Assembly: GCA_019425015.1 (NCBI GenBank)
Contig: JAHYYJ010000012.1
Coordinates: 14,878 to 78,877, forward strand
Direction of reading: 5' to 3'
DNA from: Collinsella sp.
Lineage (GTDB): Bacteria; Actinomycetota; Coriobacteriia; Coriobacteriales; Coriobacteriaceae
Length of the DNA stretch: 64,000 nucleotides
In this document: positions 1 through 8,737 of the stretch, in pieces
How positions within the stretch are numbered: position 1 is the first letter of the stretch
Layout: each line of letters opens with the position of its first letter
The notes under the pieces: model-generated
What the model was told of the DNA's origin: nothing
The model's database searches: none
The model's input: only the letters and a program-made list of their open reading frames with translations
Program-made: the position numbers and the translations under genes

Positions 1-39
1 CGGAGGGATAAGCGCTAGGTTCATCTTCTAAACGCAACG

Positions 40-162
40 CCCTCCCGGGCGGCGGGCACGAAGTTCCCTGCTCTACAGTCCTGCGCAAGACGAAGGCCAC
101 ATTAAGTGGCCTTCTTTGCGTGCGGAACTCGCGATGAACTTCGAGCCCGCCGCTCGGGAGGG
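40..162. repeat. nested inverted repeat at left edge
   Basis: Positions 40-66 and 136-162 are inverted copies of each other (25 of 27 bases match). They enclose the short hairpin at 92-118, so this would fold into one long stem with a second hairpin at its tip. It may be the terminator of a gene lying left of the window. Confidence 0.6.
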
Positions 163-518
163 TGTCTCTTTATTGATAGAAGGCCTAATAAGCTGATGAT
201 TTTATGCCTGGATGTATTCGGAGTGGGACGGGCTTTCCGGATGGGCGGTGTTTCGGAAAGTGTGTCCCAGAATCGGCGCTCAGAGTGGTCCCCACTTTCC
301 GGTTGATGTCTTGTCCGGAAACTATGTCCCGGAATTAAGGCTTGGAATGGGATGCACTTTCCGGTTGAGAGCCTTAGCGGAAAGTGCGACCCGGAATTTA
401 CTCTTGAAGTGGGATGCGCTTTCCCAACAGGCCCTCAAGCGGAAACTGCGTCCCATTCCGAAGGCAGATTCCGGGACACACTTTCCGAATACAAAGAAGG
501 CCACTTAATGTGGCCTTC
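92..518. repeat. element bounded by perfect 27-bp inverted repeats
   Basis: Bases 92-118 and 492-518 are exact reverse complements over 27 bp. Each copy is itself a hairpin with an 8-bp stem (AAGGCCAC/GTGGCCTT) followed by TTCTTTG when read toward the inside from the left or from the right. The enclosed ~370 bp hold the tandem hairpin array described separately. The arrangement resembles a small non-autonomous element, or a gene-less stretch closed by two facing terminators. No transposase or clear target-site duplication is seen. Confidence 0.6.
224..489. repeat. tandem 62-bp hairpin array, about 4.5 units
   Basis: Units start near 224, 286, 348, 410 and 472, a period of 62 bp. Each unit has the plan GGGA-x-CTTTCCgg - loop - GGAAA-x-GTCCC, so each is an imperfect dyad. 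The spacer between dyads (ggaat...cttgaa) is also partly conserved. Units differ at many bases but keep the paired arms. No plausible coding sequence is seen here: short open frames have no ribosome binding site. Confidence 0.7.
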
Positions 519-622
519 AACTTATATATGTTCAGCGGATGCCCCCATGACAAGCCGCGCTCCAACAACAAGGCGTCTGTCCGCCCGGACAGACGTTTCA
601 GTTATGAACTCGCAGCTAGTCG

Positions 623-2938
623 CTATTTGATCTTGGTCGTGCCCGGTGCCAGGTTGGGGTCGGTCTCGTTGGCCTCGGTCTGGAAGTGCTCGGTATACAC
701 GTTCTTGCCGTCGCGGAACATCTCGTAATATTGCATCTTGGCGTAATCCTCGCGCGCCTTGGTGGCGGCTGCGGCAGCGGCGTCGTCACCGGTGACGTTG
801 GAGGAAAGCGCCCAACGCAGGCTGGCATCCTCGTAGCCGACGGAGTTGATGGCGGGCAGCGACTCGCGCAGTGTCATATGCGCCTTCTGATAGTCGGAAA
901 GCGGGGCGCCGATCAGCTGCATCAGCTGGGTGGACAGGTAGTTGGTGGACAGGTCGTCGACCTCACTCGTCTGGTCGCAACCGGCAACGTCGTAGTTAGC
1001 CCAGATGATGTAGTCGGTCTGCCACAGGCGTTCCTGGTGCGTGGCATCATCCTCGCCGGTAAACCACTTGTCGTTGAACTTGGACGGGAAGAACGGCTGG
1101 TGGTCGCCCCAGAACACCACGACAACCTTACGGTCGAGCTTGCTCAGGGCGTTGAGGAAGTAGCGAAGCGCCTGGTCGGACTGCTCGATGCACGAGACAT
1201 ACTCGTCGACATCGGAGAGCGTACCGTCCTCGACGGTCTTGGCGTCCAGGTCGGTCGTGTCGATGTTCAGGTGCATCTGCTTGTCGACCGGCAGCAGGCC
1301 CGTGTCGTAGCCCGAGTGGTTCTGCATGGTCACGTCGAAGATAAACTGCGGGTCGGCGTTCTGGTCGAGTAGCTCAAGAATCTTGTCGTAGGTAGCCTGG
1401 TCGGTCACCATGCCGCGCAGGGTGTCGGCTCCCTGGAAGTCGTTGATGGACAGGAACTGGTCAAAGCCAAAGTCCTTGTAGACGTTCTCGCGGTTCCAGT
1501 TGGTCGCGTGGTTGGGGTGCATGGCCGTGGTGGAATAGCCGAGCGATTTGAACTGCTCTGCCAGGTTCCCGGTCGTCTCCATGTTGTAGATGGTGTAGGG
1601 GTACACGCCCGAGCCCAGGTTGGCCATGGAGTTGCCGGTCATAAATTCAAACTCGGTATTGGCCGTGCCGCCGCCGTAGGCGCTCACGTAGAGCTTTCCG
1701 CGGCTGAGGCAGTTGGACAGGTTCTTAAAGTACTGCGGACCTTCGTAGCCGGCGCGCATGTTCTGGTAGATCGACAGATCCGAGAACGTCTCGTTCATGA
1801 TGGCGATGACCGTGGGCTTCTCGCTGTCGAACTGCTCCTTTGCGGCGGCGCGCTCGTCGCTCTTGGCCGCGTCGGACTTGTCGTAGGCCTTGGCGTACTT
1901 TTTGAGCGTGGCCTTGGCATCGTCGACGGAGTAGTCGGCGGGTTTGGGCGGCTTGATGGACTGTGCCGCACTAATAAAGGCAGGCAGGTAGCCCTCGCGC
2001 CAGTAGCTCTCGAGCGGGCGCCAGGTGTAGACGGTGATGCCGAGGGTGTTGTAGTAGTCGATGAGCGTGACATGCGCGGTCACGCCGCCCAGGCACAGCA
2101 CTGCCACGAGCAGGTTGGTGAGCAACATGCGCTTGGCGTTGGCGGCGCCCTTCTGACGGTGCGGCGCGACCAGGCCGGCGTACTCGCACAGCAGCATGGC
2201 GATGGCGGTAAAGCCCATGGATAGCACGCAGAACAGCGAGATCGAGAAGGTGTAGCCGGTGCCGGCGACTGCGGCGGCGGTGGAGATGGCCGAAAGGTCG
2301 CCCGGCTGGATGGGCATGGATTTAAACGTGATGACAAAGAACTCGGCAATGCCCAGGACAAAGAGGGCAAAGGCCAGGACCGCGGGAGCTGCGCCGTGGC
2401 GCTGGAATAGGAAGAACAAGCCAGTCATGAGTGTGGCGATGATGGCCCACTCGAGCAGGATGCACAGGGGGTAGACCCAGGTAAAGTCGTGGTTGGACGA
2501 GACCTCCATGCCCAGCAGCGCAAAGACGCCGGCGAGCAGCAGGCACAGGACGGCGGCGACGAGCGGTTTGCCCACAAAGGCGCCGCGCAGGCGGGCGAGC
2601 TTGCCGGTGGGGGCGGGGGCGTCGGGCTCGGCGAACGCAAAGACGCGCGGGGCGATGCGGTCGCGGGCGATGCTGGCCCAAGCGCATCCGGTGAGGATGG
2701 CGTTGGTCAGGATGAGCATCACAAAGGCGAGCGGCTCGTTTTGGGCGACGAGGCCAATGGCACCCCAAATGGTCAAAAAGAGCTGGAACAGGCCGAAGGC
2801 GACGCTCCACCCAAGAGCGCTTTTGGCAACGGTGCCCGACTGAGCGCGAATGGCCTTGGCCTCGCGCAAGACAAGGTAGACGGTCGCCGCAAGACCGACG
2901 AGCGAGATGGCGGCAGCGAACATGCTGAGACTCCTCAC
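623..2938 (-). CDS. LTA synthase family phosphoglycerol transferase (sulfatase fold)
   Basis: A 771-residue membrane protein. The N-terminal ~300 residues contain several hydrophobic helices. The C-terminal extracellular part is a sulfatase/alkaline phosphatase-fold domain. It shows the metal-site segment IMNETFSD, the GGGTANTEFEFMTGNS segment that holds the nucleophilic Thr in this family, and the late metal-binding segment VVFWGDHQPF. Family members move glycerol phosphate from phosphatidylglycerol to cell-wall or membrane glycopolymers. The gene stands alone, convergent with nothing on its left and divergent from the nitroreductase gene. The substrate (lipoteichoic acid, osmoregulated glycan or another polymer) cannot be told from sequence. 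Confidence 0.88.
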   Translation of the reverse strand: MRSLSMFAAAISLVGLAATVYLVLREAKAIRAQSGTVAKSALGWSVAFGLFQLFLTIWGAIGLVAQNEPLAFVMLILTNAILTGCAWASIARDRIAPRVFAFAEPDAPAPTGKLARLRGAFVGKPLVAAVLCLLLAGVFALLGMEVSSNHDFTWVYPLCILLEWAIIATLMTGLFFLFQRHGAAPAVLAFALFVLGIAEFFVITFKSMPIQPGDLSAISTAAAVAGTGYTFSISLFCVLSMGFTAIAMLLCEYAGLVAPHRQKGAANAKRMLLTNLLVAVLCLGGVTAHVTLIDYYNTLGITVYTWRPLESYWREGYLPAFISAAQSIKPPKPADYSVDDAKATLKKYAKAYDKSDAAKSDERAAAKEQFDSEKPTVIAIMNETFSDLSIYQNMRAGYEGPQYFKNLSNCLSRGKLYVSAYGGGTANTEFEFMTGNSMANLGSGVYPYTIYNMETTGNLAEQFKSLGYSTTAMHPNHATNWNRENVYKDFGFDQFLSINDFQGADTLRGMVTDQATYDKILELLDQNADPQFIFDVTMQNHSGYDTGLLPVDKQMHLNIDTTDLDAKTVEDGTLSDVDEYVSCIEQSDQALRYFLNALSKLDRKVVVVFWGDHQPFFPSKFNDKWFTGEDDATHQERLWQTDYIIWANYDVAGCDQTSEVDDLSTNYLSTQLMQLIGAPLSDYQKAHMTLRESLPAINSVGYEDASLRWALSSNVTGDDAAAAAATKAREDYAKMQYYEMFRDGKNVYTEHFQTEANETDPNLAPGTTKIK

Positions 2939-3136
2939 AAACTAAAACCTACGAAAGCGGGGGTTTACCCGATTGTTACCAAGATATGCGCTGCAATTGG
3001 TGTCTGCGCACAACAACCAGCCATATTAACGCGCACGTGTGGCGGTGTGGCGCAATGTGGTGGCGACCTGCGCGATAATGGACGGGAATTACACGGAAAC
3101 GTAAAGGCTTCTTAAAGAAATGGCGAGGGTAGGGCG

Positions 3137-4009
3137 ATGAGCGAGCAGGTTTGCGAGGCGGACATGGGCGGCGGCGGAGCTGCGGGCGTGGATACGTACG
3201 GCTATCCGGTCGAGACTACGGGCAACGCGGTACTGGACATTTTGGAGCACCGCTCGTCCACGCGCGCTTTTGCGCGCGATGACGACGGCCGTCCCGTGGC
3301 GGTGACCGACGAGCAGCGGGCGGCGATCTTGCATGCGGCGAGTCGCGCGCCGTCGGCGGGCGCCATGATGATGTATTCCATCGTGAGCATTCGTGAGCAG
3401 GCTACGCTGGACCGTCTTGCCGACCTGTGCGACCACCAGCCCATGATCGCCAAGGCGCCCTGGGCACTCATATTTGTGGTCGATTATGCCAAGTGGATCG
3501 ATCTGTTTGAGCACGTGGGCTGCTTTGAGCCCGAGTTTGTCGAGCGCACGGGCAAGGCGCCCCGCCCCGCGCCGGGTTTGGGCGACTTTGCCATCGCGGC
3601 GCAGGATGCCGTGATCGCTGCGCAAAACGCCGTGGTCGCCGCCGAGGCCCTGGGGCTGGGGAGCTGCTACATCGGTGATATCGTCGAGAATGCTGAGGAA
3701 GTTGCCGCACTGCTGGACTTGCCTCCCTATACCATGCCGCTGTCGATGCTCATCATCGGCACGCCCCGCAAGGAGCGCCCGGCGATCGCGCATCCCGTGG
3801 TGAACCTGGTGCACGATGAGCGCTATCGCCGCGCCGATACCGCGACCATGGATGCGCAGGTGGCCGAGATGGATGCGATGTTTCGCCCGCACGCCCGCGA
3901 GGTGGGCGAGCGCGTCATCGACATCTACACCCGTAAGCACACGAGCCCCTTTATGGCCGAGATGAGCCGCTCTATGGAGTGGTGGTTCAAAAACTGGCTC
4001 GGAAAATGA
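3137..4009 (+). CDS. nitroreductase family protein
   Basis: A 290-residue protein of the FMN-dependent nitroreductase fold. The early segment ILEHRSSTRAF and the following ASRAPSAGAMMMYS match the FMN-phosphate binding region of the family, and GLGSCYIGDIVEN matches the typical GLGsCyIG segment. An ORF-internal start is not needed: the ATG has a GAGGGTAGGG stretch just upstream. The substrate is unknown; family members reduce nitroaromatics, quinones or flavins. It is monocistronic and ends in the GTGACAAAGGG hairpin. Confidence 0.85.
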   Translation: MSEQVCEADMGGGGAAGVDTYGYPVETTGNAVLDILEHRSSTRAFARDDDGRPVAVTDEQRAAILHAASRAPSAGAMMMYSIVSIREQATLDRLADLCDHQPMIAKAPWALIFVVDYAKWIDLFEHVGCFEPEFVERTGKAPRPAPGLGDFAIAAQDAVIAAQNAVVAAEALGLGSCYIGDIVENAEEVAALLDLPPYTMPLSMLIIGTPRKERPAIAHPVVNLVHDERYRRADTATMDAQVAEMDAMFRPHAREVGERVIDIYTRKHTSPFMAEMSRSMEWWFKNWLGK

Positions 4010-4010
4010 C

Positions 4011-4045
4011 GAATGTGACAAAGGGGGCGTCCCTTTGTCACATTC
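4011..4045. terminator. GTGACAAAGGG-type hairpin
   Basis: Perfect 15-bp stem GAATGTGACAAAGGG / CCCTTTGTCACATTC with loop GGCGT. It begins right after the nitroreductase stop. There is no T run, so if it terminates it may do so with help. It is a member of the repeat family also seen at 17126, 35753 and 42470. Confidence 0.65.
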
Positions 4046-4106
4046 CATATCGCCGCGGTGGCCTAAAGGCCGCATAAATGTTTATCTAGCTGGGAAAACG
4101 GTGCCA

Positions 4107-4133
4107 TTAAAATATGGGCTGATTACATATAAT
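4107..4133 (+). promoter_or_regulatory. probable promoter of kup
   Basis: A consensus -10 TATAAT lies at 4128-4133, 35 bp before the start codon of the transporter. The -35 region (around 4107, TTAAAA) is weak. Only the -10 is convincing. Confidence 0.5.
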
Positions 4134-4168
4134 CCCGTCGAACGTTAAAATTGGGAGGAAACCGGCTT

Positions 4169-6196
4169 ATGGAACAAAAGGCAAAGGAAGTAGCCTCGCA
4201 CGCTGCGATTCCTGTGAGCATCTCGGCGATGCTCGTCACGCTGGGCGTGGTGTATGGCGATATCGGCACCAGCCCCATGTATGTAACCAAGGCGCTCGTT
4301 GCCGGCAACGGCGGCATCGGAAGCGTCACGCAGGAGTTCGTGCTCGGCGCGCTCTCCCTTGTCGTGTGGACGGTCACGCTGCTGACGACTGTCAAGTACG
4401 TGCTGATCTCGCTGCGCGCCGACAACCACGGCGAGGGCGGCATCTTTGCCCTGTACAGCCTGGTCAAGCGCTGCGGCAAGTGGCTCATCATCCCCGCCAT
4501 GCTGGGCGGCGCGGCGCTCCTCGCCGACGGCATCCTGACGCCTGCCGTTACCGTCACCACGGCCATCGAGGGCCTGCGCACCATCCCGGCGGTCCATGCC
4601 GTGCTCGGTGACGACCAGGGTCGCGTTGTCGCGATCACGCTTGCCATTATCATTGCGCTCTTCTTGGTGCAGCGCATCGGCACGGCCAAGATCGGTCACG
4701 CCTTTGGCCCCATCATGACGCTGTGGTTTTTGTTCCTGGGCGGTACGGGCCTGTTCTTTGTCTTCCAGCATCCCGCGGTGCTGCTGTGCCTCAACCCGCT
4801 GCGCGGCATCGGCTTTCTGCTGAGCCCCAACAACCATGCGGGCATCATGATCCTAGGCAGCTGCTTCCTCGCCACCACCGGTGCCGAGGCGCTCTATTCC
4901 GACATGGGCCATGTGGGCCGCGGCAACATCTACGCCACCTGGCCGTTCGTTAAGTGCTGCCTGCTGCTGTCCTACATGGGTCAGGGCGCGTGGCTTATCA
5001 ACAACGCTGCCAACCCCGAGCTCATGGGCATCGCCGACCTCAACCCCTTCTACCAGATGCTCACCCCGAGCCTGCGTCCCTTTGCCGTCGGCCTTTCCAC
5101 CATCGCCGCCATCATTGCCTCGCAGGCGCTCATCACCGGCGCATTCTCGCTGGTGTCCGAGGCCAGCCGCCTGGACCTCATGCCTCATATGCAGGTCTTC
5201 TATCCTGCCGAGACCAAGGGTCAGCTCTACATCCCCATGGTCAACAACGTCATGCTCGTGGGCTGCGTTATCGTGGTGCTGCTGTTCCAGAACTCGGCGC
5301 ACATGGAGGCTGCGTACGGCTTGGCTATTACCCTGACCATGATGTGCACGACGCTGCTGCTCTTCTTCTATCTGCACGTGGAGCGCAAGCTCAAGGTTGC
5401 GCCGTGGATCTTTGCCGTCTTCTTCCTCATGCTCGAGGGCTTCTTCTTTGTGAGCTCGCTCACCAAGTTCTTCCACGGCGGCTATTTCACCATCCTTATG
5501 GCCGCGCTCATCATGAGCATTATGGTGTGCTGGTACAACGGCACGGCGGTCGAGCAGCGCCAGTTTACGCTGCTGCCGCTGCGCAGCTACCTGCCGCAGC
5601 TCAAGCGCCTGCGCGACGACGACCGCTACGAGCTCATGAGCGACAATATCGTGTACCTGACCAAGGACACCAACACCGACTATATCGACCGCGATATCGT
5701 CTACTCCATCCTGGATAAGCACCCCAAGCGCGCTCGCGCCTGGTGGTTCGTGAATGTCGAGACCATGGACGAGCCGCATACCTTTGCCTACTCGGTCGAG
5801 ACGTTCGGCACCGACTACGTGTTCCGCGTGCATCTGTACCTGGGCTACAAGATCAACCAGCGCGTCAATGCTTACCTGCGCCAGGTTGTTCAGGATCTGG
5901 CAGCCAGCGGCGAGCTGCCGCCGCAGACGCATGACTACTCGGTCTACAAGGATCCGGGCAACATCGGTACGTTCAAGTTCGTTATGATCCGCAAGCTTCT
6001 GGCGCCCGAAAGCGACGTGGAGCCGAGCGAGCGTACGGCCATTACGCTCAAGTACATCATCCGCCGCGCCGCTGGCACGCCTGCGCGCTGGTACGGCCTG
6101 GAGAACTCCAACGTGAACTTTGAGTACGTGCCGCTGTTCACCAAGTTTAAGGCCGTGAGCAAGATGCAGCGCCTGGCTCCCGACGAGCGTCCGTAG
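4169..6196 (+). CDS. kup: Kup-family potassium uptake protein
   Basis: A 675-residue K+ transporter, the usual Kup length is about 620-680. The N-terminal VVYGDIGTSPMYV is the family hallmark, about 12 hydrophobic helices fill the first ~430 residues, and a soluble C-terminal domain of about 200 residues follows. The start is taken as ATG 4169 because GGGAGG lies 10 bases upstream; an earlier TTG at 4151 is in frame but overlaps that ribosome binding site. The next genes encode a KdpD/KdpE-type sensor pair, so the block as a whole looks devoted to potassium homeostasis. It carries K+ by proton symport in characterised members. Confidence 0.93.
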   Translation: MEQKAKEVASHAAIPVSISAMLVTLGVVYGDIGTSPMYVTKALVAGNGGIGSVTQEFVLGALSLVVWTVTLLTTVKYVLISLRADNHGEGGIFALYSLVKRCGKWLIIPAMLGGAALLADGILTPAVTVTTAIEGLRTIPAVHAVLGDDQGRVVAITLAIIIALFLVQRIGTAKIGHAFGPIMTLWFLFLGGTGLFFVFQHPAVLLCLNPLRGIGFLLSPNNHAGIMILGSCFLATTGAEALYSDMGHVGRGNIYATWPFVKCCLLLSYMGQGAWLINNAANPELMGIADLNPFYQMLTPSLRPFAVGLSTIAAIIASQALITGAFSLVSEASRLDLMPHMQVFYPAETKGQLYIPMVNNVMLVGCVIVVLLFQNSAHMEAAYGLAITLTMMCTTLLLFFYLHVERKLKVAPWIFAVFFLMLEGFFFVSSLTKFFHGGYFTILMAALIMSIMVCWYNGTAVEQRQFTLLPLRSYLPQLKRLRDDDRYELMSDNIVYLTKDTNTDYIDRDIVYSILDKHPKRARAWWFVNVETMDEPHTFAYSVETFGTDYVFRVHLYLGYKINQRVNAYLRQVVQDLAASGELPPQTHDYSVYKDPGNIGTFKFVMIRKLLAPESDVEPSERTAITLKYIIRRAAGTPARWYGLENSNVNFEYVPLFTKFKAVSKMQRLAPDERP

Positions 6197-6217
6197 ACTG
6201 CAAGGCTATACACTTGG

Positions 6218-6279
6218 AACCACCACAAGGGGAAACCACCACAAAGGTGCCTGTCCCCTTTGTGGTGGTTTTTGTTTTT
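6218..6279 (+). terminator. terminator with a duplicated 5' arm
   Basis: AACCACCACAAAGG (6234-6247) pairs with the arm ending GTGGTGGTT at 6270, followed by TTTGTTTTTG. A second copy of the left arm, AACCACCACAAGGGG at about 6218-6232, could pair with the same right arm. Two alternative stems therefore compete for one partner. Confidence 0.75.
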
Positions 6280-6299
6280 GAGAGAGGGGCGGGGCGCTG

Positions 6300-7925
6300 A
6301 TGGACGTCCGTGCGGACGGCGATATTGCCGAGAACTTTTGGTGGCGGCGTACAACGCTGACGCGTCGCAGTCCTCTGTATGACGCCTGCGTATCGGCGGG
6401 GCTGCTAGCCGCGGCGACGATTGTGGGCGCGCTGCTCGACCATCCGGGGCTCGCGCCGAGCATCATGATCGTCTATGTGTTCGCCGTGCAGCTGTGCGCT
6501 TTCTTTACCTGGAGCCGCCTGTACTGCCTGCTGAGCTCGGCTGCCGCCGTGGCGCTCTACAACTTCTTGTTTGTCGACCCGCGCTACGCGCTGTCGTTTA
6601 TCGACCGCGTCTATCCCGGCATGTTCTTTATCATGTTTGCGGTCTCGCTCGTATCGAGCTCGATCGCGCTGGCCCTGCGCCGCGCCTTGGCGCAGGCTGC
6701 CGCCAGCGACCGTCGCACGCAGATGGTGCTCGAGACCAACCGCATGCTGCAGCGGTGTGGCGATCAGCAACAGATTGTGCACGCTATGGCAACGCAGCTG
6801 GCGCGTCTTTCGGACTGTCCGGTCGTGTGGTATAGCGCCGATGCCGATAACGATGACCTGCTGCCGCGCACGACGTACACGGCCGTGGGCGATGCCGCGC
6901 CGGTACACCAGCTGGCGCCGCAGATGCCGCCGCGGCTCTCGGCGTCCGCCTATGTGGGAACGCCGCTCGATGCCACCTATGGCGCCTCGGCGTTCTACGG
7001 CATATACCTGACCGTGCGCTCGGGCGACACCATGGTGCGCGCGGGCGATCCCGCCTCGGTGGTGGGGGTGTTCGCCATTGTCGCCGAGCCCGATGCGCTG
7101 ACGCCCGAGGAGCGGACGCTTGCCGATGCCATCGTGAGCGAAGGCGAGCTGGCGCTCGATCGCGCCCGCGCCATGGAGGCTCGCGAGGAAGCGGCGGTGC
7201 TCGCCAAAAACGAACAGCTGCGTGCCAACTTGCTGCGCTCCATCTCGCACGACCTGCGTACGCCGCTCACCAGTATTTCGGGTAATGCCGACGTGTTGCT
7301 CGACCAGGGCTCGACCGGCACGGCCGTGCTCGACGACCAGACACGCCGCGGCATGCTCCTATCCATTCGCTCGGACGCGCAATGGCTCAACGCCACTGTC
7401 GAGAATCTGCTCGCCATCACCAAGCTCGAGGGTGGCGGTATGCGCCTGTCGACCACGCTCGAGCTCATGGACGATATCGTCGAGGAGGCGCTGCGCCACG
7501 TGAACCCGGCCGTGCGCGAGCACGACCTTAAGGTGGTGGCGTGCGATGAGCCGGCGCTCGTCAACGTCGACGCGCGCCTGATGGTGCAGCTGGTGGTCAA
7601 CCTGGTGAACAACGCCATTGCCTATACGCCCGCGGGCTCGCATATCGTAATCTCGATTGGCGTCCATGATGGATGCGTGGCGTGCTCGGTTGCTGATGAT
7701 GGCCCGGGCATTGCGCCCGAGGACCGCGAGCGGATCTTTGAGTCGTTCTACACCGCCAACCATGGCCTGGCCGACAGCTGCCGCAGTGTGGGCTTGGGGC
7801 TTTCGCTCTGCCGCTCCATTGCGCTGGCACATGGCGGTAGCATAGAGGTTACCGCGGCGGACCCTCACGGTTCGGTCTTTACGATTGAGCTTCCCGCCGC
7901 CGACGTTTCGTTTGATAAGGAGTAG
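6300..7925 (+). CDS. kdpD: KdpD-type sensor histidine kinase lacking the N-terminal Kdp domain
   Basis: A 541-residue kinase. Residues ~28-128 form the four-helix DUF4118 membrane domain with the KdpD-specific signature YNFLFVDPRYALSF. A GAF-like region follows, then the HisKA segment SISHDLRTPL with His317 as the likely phosphorylation site, and a HATPase domain with NLVNNAIAY and DDGPGIAPEDRERIF. Full-length KdpD is about 900 residues; the N-terminal osmosensitive (KdpD) and USP domains are absent here. It is followed by its response regulator 4 bp downstream. No kdpFABC pump genes are in the window, so the target may be kup upstream or a distant operon. Confidence 0.88.
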   Translation: MDVRADGDIAENFWWRRTTLTRRSPLYDACVSAGLLAAATIVGALLDHPGLAPSIMIVYVFAVQLCAFFTWSRLYCLLSSAAAVALYNFLFVDPRYALSFIDRVYPGMFFIMFAVSLVSSSIALALRRALAQAAASDRRTQMVLETNRMLQRCGDQQQIVHAMATQLARLSDCPVVWYSADADNDDLLPRTTYTAVGDAAPVHQLAPQMPPRLSASAYVGTPLDATYGASAFYGIYLTVRSGDTMVRAGDPASVVGVFAIVAEPDALTPEERTLADAIVSEGELALDRARAMEAREEAAVLAKNEQLRANLLRSISHDLRTPLTSISGNADVLLDQGSTGTAVLDDQTRRGMLLSIRSDAQWLNATVENLLAITKLEGGGMRLSTTLELMDDIVEEALRHVNPAVREHDLKVVACDEPALVNVDARLMVQLVVNLVNNAIAYTPAGSHIVISIGVHDGCVACSVADDGPGIAPEDRERIFESFYTANHGLADSCRSVGLGLSLCRSIALAHGGSIEVTAADPHGSVFTIELPAADVSFDKE

Positions 7926-7929
7926 CGCT

Positions 7930-8643
7930 GTGCCGAACTCTGCCGTGAAACCGCTCATCTTGGTCGTTGAGGACGATCCCGCCGTCCGCAACCTTATCGT
8001 CGCCGCGCTCGAGGCGCACGGTTTGCGCCATATGGCTGTGGAGACCGCCCACGCCGCCATCGCCGCCGCTTCGTCGCAGGCGCCGAGCATTGTGCTGCTC
8101 GATCTGGGCCTGCCCGATATGGACGGCGTCAAGGTGGTGGAGTCGGTGCGCGCGTGGTCGGGCATGCCGATCATCGTGGTTTCGGCGCGCAGCGAGGACG
8201 CGGACAAGATCCGAGCGCTCGATGCCGGCGCCGATGACTACCTGACTAAGCCGTTTTCGGTCGAGGAGCTGCTCGCGCGCATTCGCACCACGCTCAGGCG
8301 CCTTTCGTATGCGCAGGCGGGCGGTGTTGTCTCCGAGGGCTCGTTCGATACCGGCGAGTTGCATATCGATTTTGATGCCGGCATCGCCACGATGGATGGC
8401 GAGGAGCTGCATCTGACGCCGATCGAGTATAAGTTGCTCTGCTTGCTGGCGCACAACGCCGACAAGGTGCTGACGCACCAATATATCCTGCACGAGATTT
8501 GGGGCACGGCGACCAAGAGCGATCTGGCGAGCCTGCGCGTCTTTATGGGCACGTTGCGTAAGAAGATCGAGTCCGACCCCGCGCATCCGCGCTATATCCA
8601 AACGCACGTGGGCATTGGCTATCGCCTGGTCACCCAAGGCTAG
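7930..8643 (+). CDS. kdpE: KdpE-type OmpR/PhoB response regulator
   Basis: A 237-residue two-domain regulator. The receiver domain has VEDDPAV near the start, the phospho-acceptor Asp58 in LLDLGLPDMDG, and the Lys of LTKPFSVEEL. The C-terminal winged helix ends in THVGIGYRL, typical of OmpR-type regulators. The start is GTG 7930, with AAGGAG overlapping the stop of the kinase gene, so the two are translationally linked. The assignment to KdpE rests on the KdpD-like partner. Confidence 0.88.
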   Translation: MPNSAVKPLILVVEDDPAVRNLIVAALEAHGLRHMAVETAHAAIAAASSQAPSIVLLDLGLPDMDGVKVVESVRAWSGMPIIVVSARSEDADKIRALDAGADDYLTKPFSVEELLARIRTTLRRLSYAQAGGVVSEGSFDTGELHIDFDAGIATMDGEELHLTPIEYKLLCLLAHNADKVLTHQYILHEIWGTATKSDLASLRVFMGTLRKKIESDPAHPRYIQTHVGIGYRLVTQG

Positions 8644-8667
8644 ATCGCCAACCATCATCCCAATATG

Positions 8668-8734
8668 AGTTGCGGTGAAATACGGTCTAAATTTGCCTAA
8701 TTCCAGGCAAAACAGTCCGTATTCCACCGCAACT
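8668..8734. terminator. long bidirectional hairpin between convergent genes
   Basis: AGTTGCGGTGAAATACGG (8668-8685) pairs with CCGTATTCCACCGCAACT (8717-8734), and inside it TTTGCCT pairs with AGGCAAA. It lies between the response regulator and the convergent RlmKL gene and probably ends both transcripts. Confidence 0.7.
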
Positions 8735-8737
8735 TTG

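Noticed and set aside
224..489. Possible CRISPR array
   Set aside because: The 62-bp units are palindromic and degenerate with partly conserved spacers; there are no unique spacers or cas genes.
2939..3136. Possible small gene between the LTA synthase-like and nitroreductase genes
   Set aside because: No frame with a ribosome binding site or family resemblance.
4046..4168. Possible c-di-AMP riboswitch before kup
   Set aside because: The leader is too short and lacks the expected conserved segments; only a promoter-like -10 is seen.
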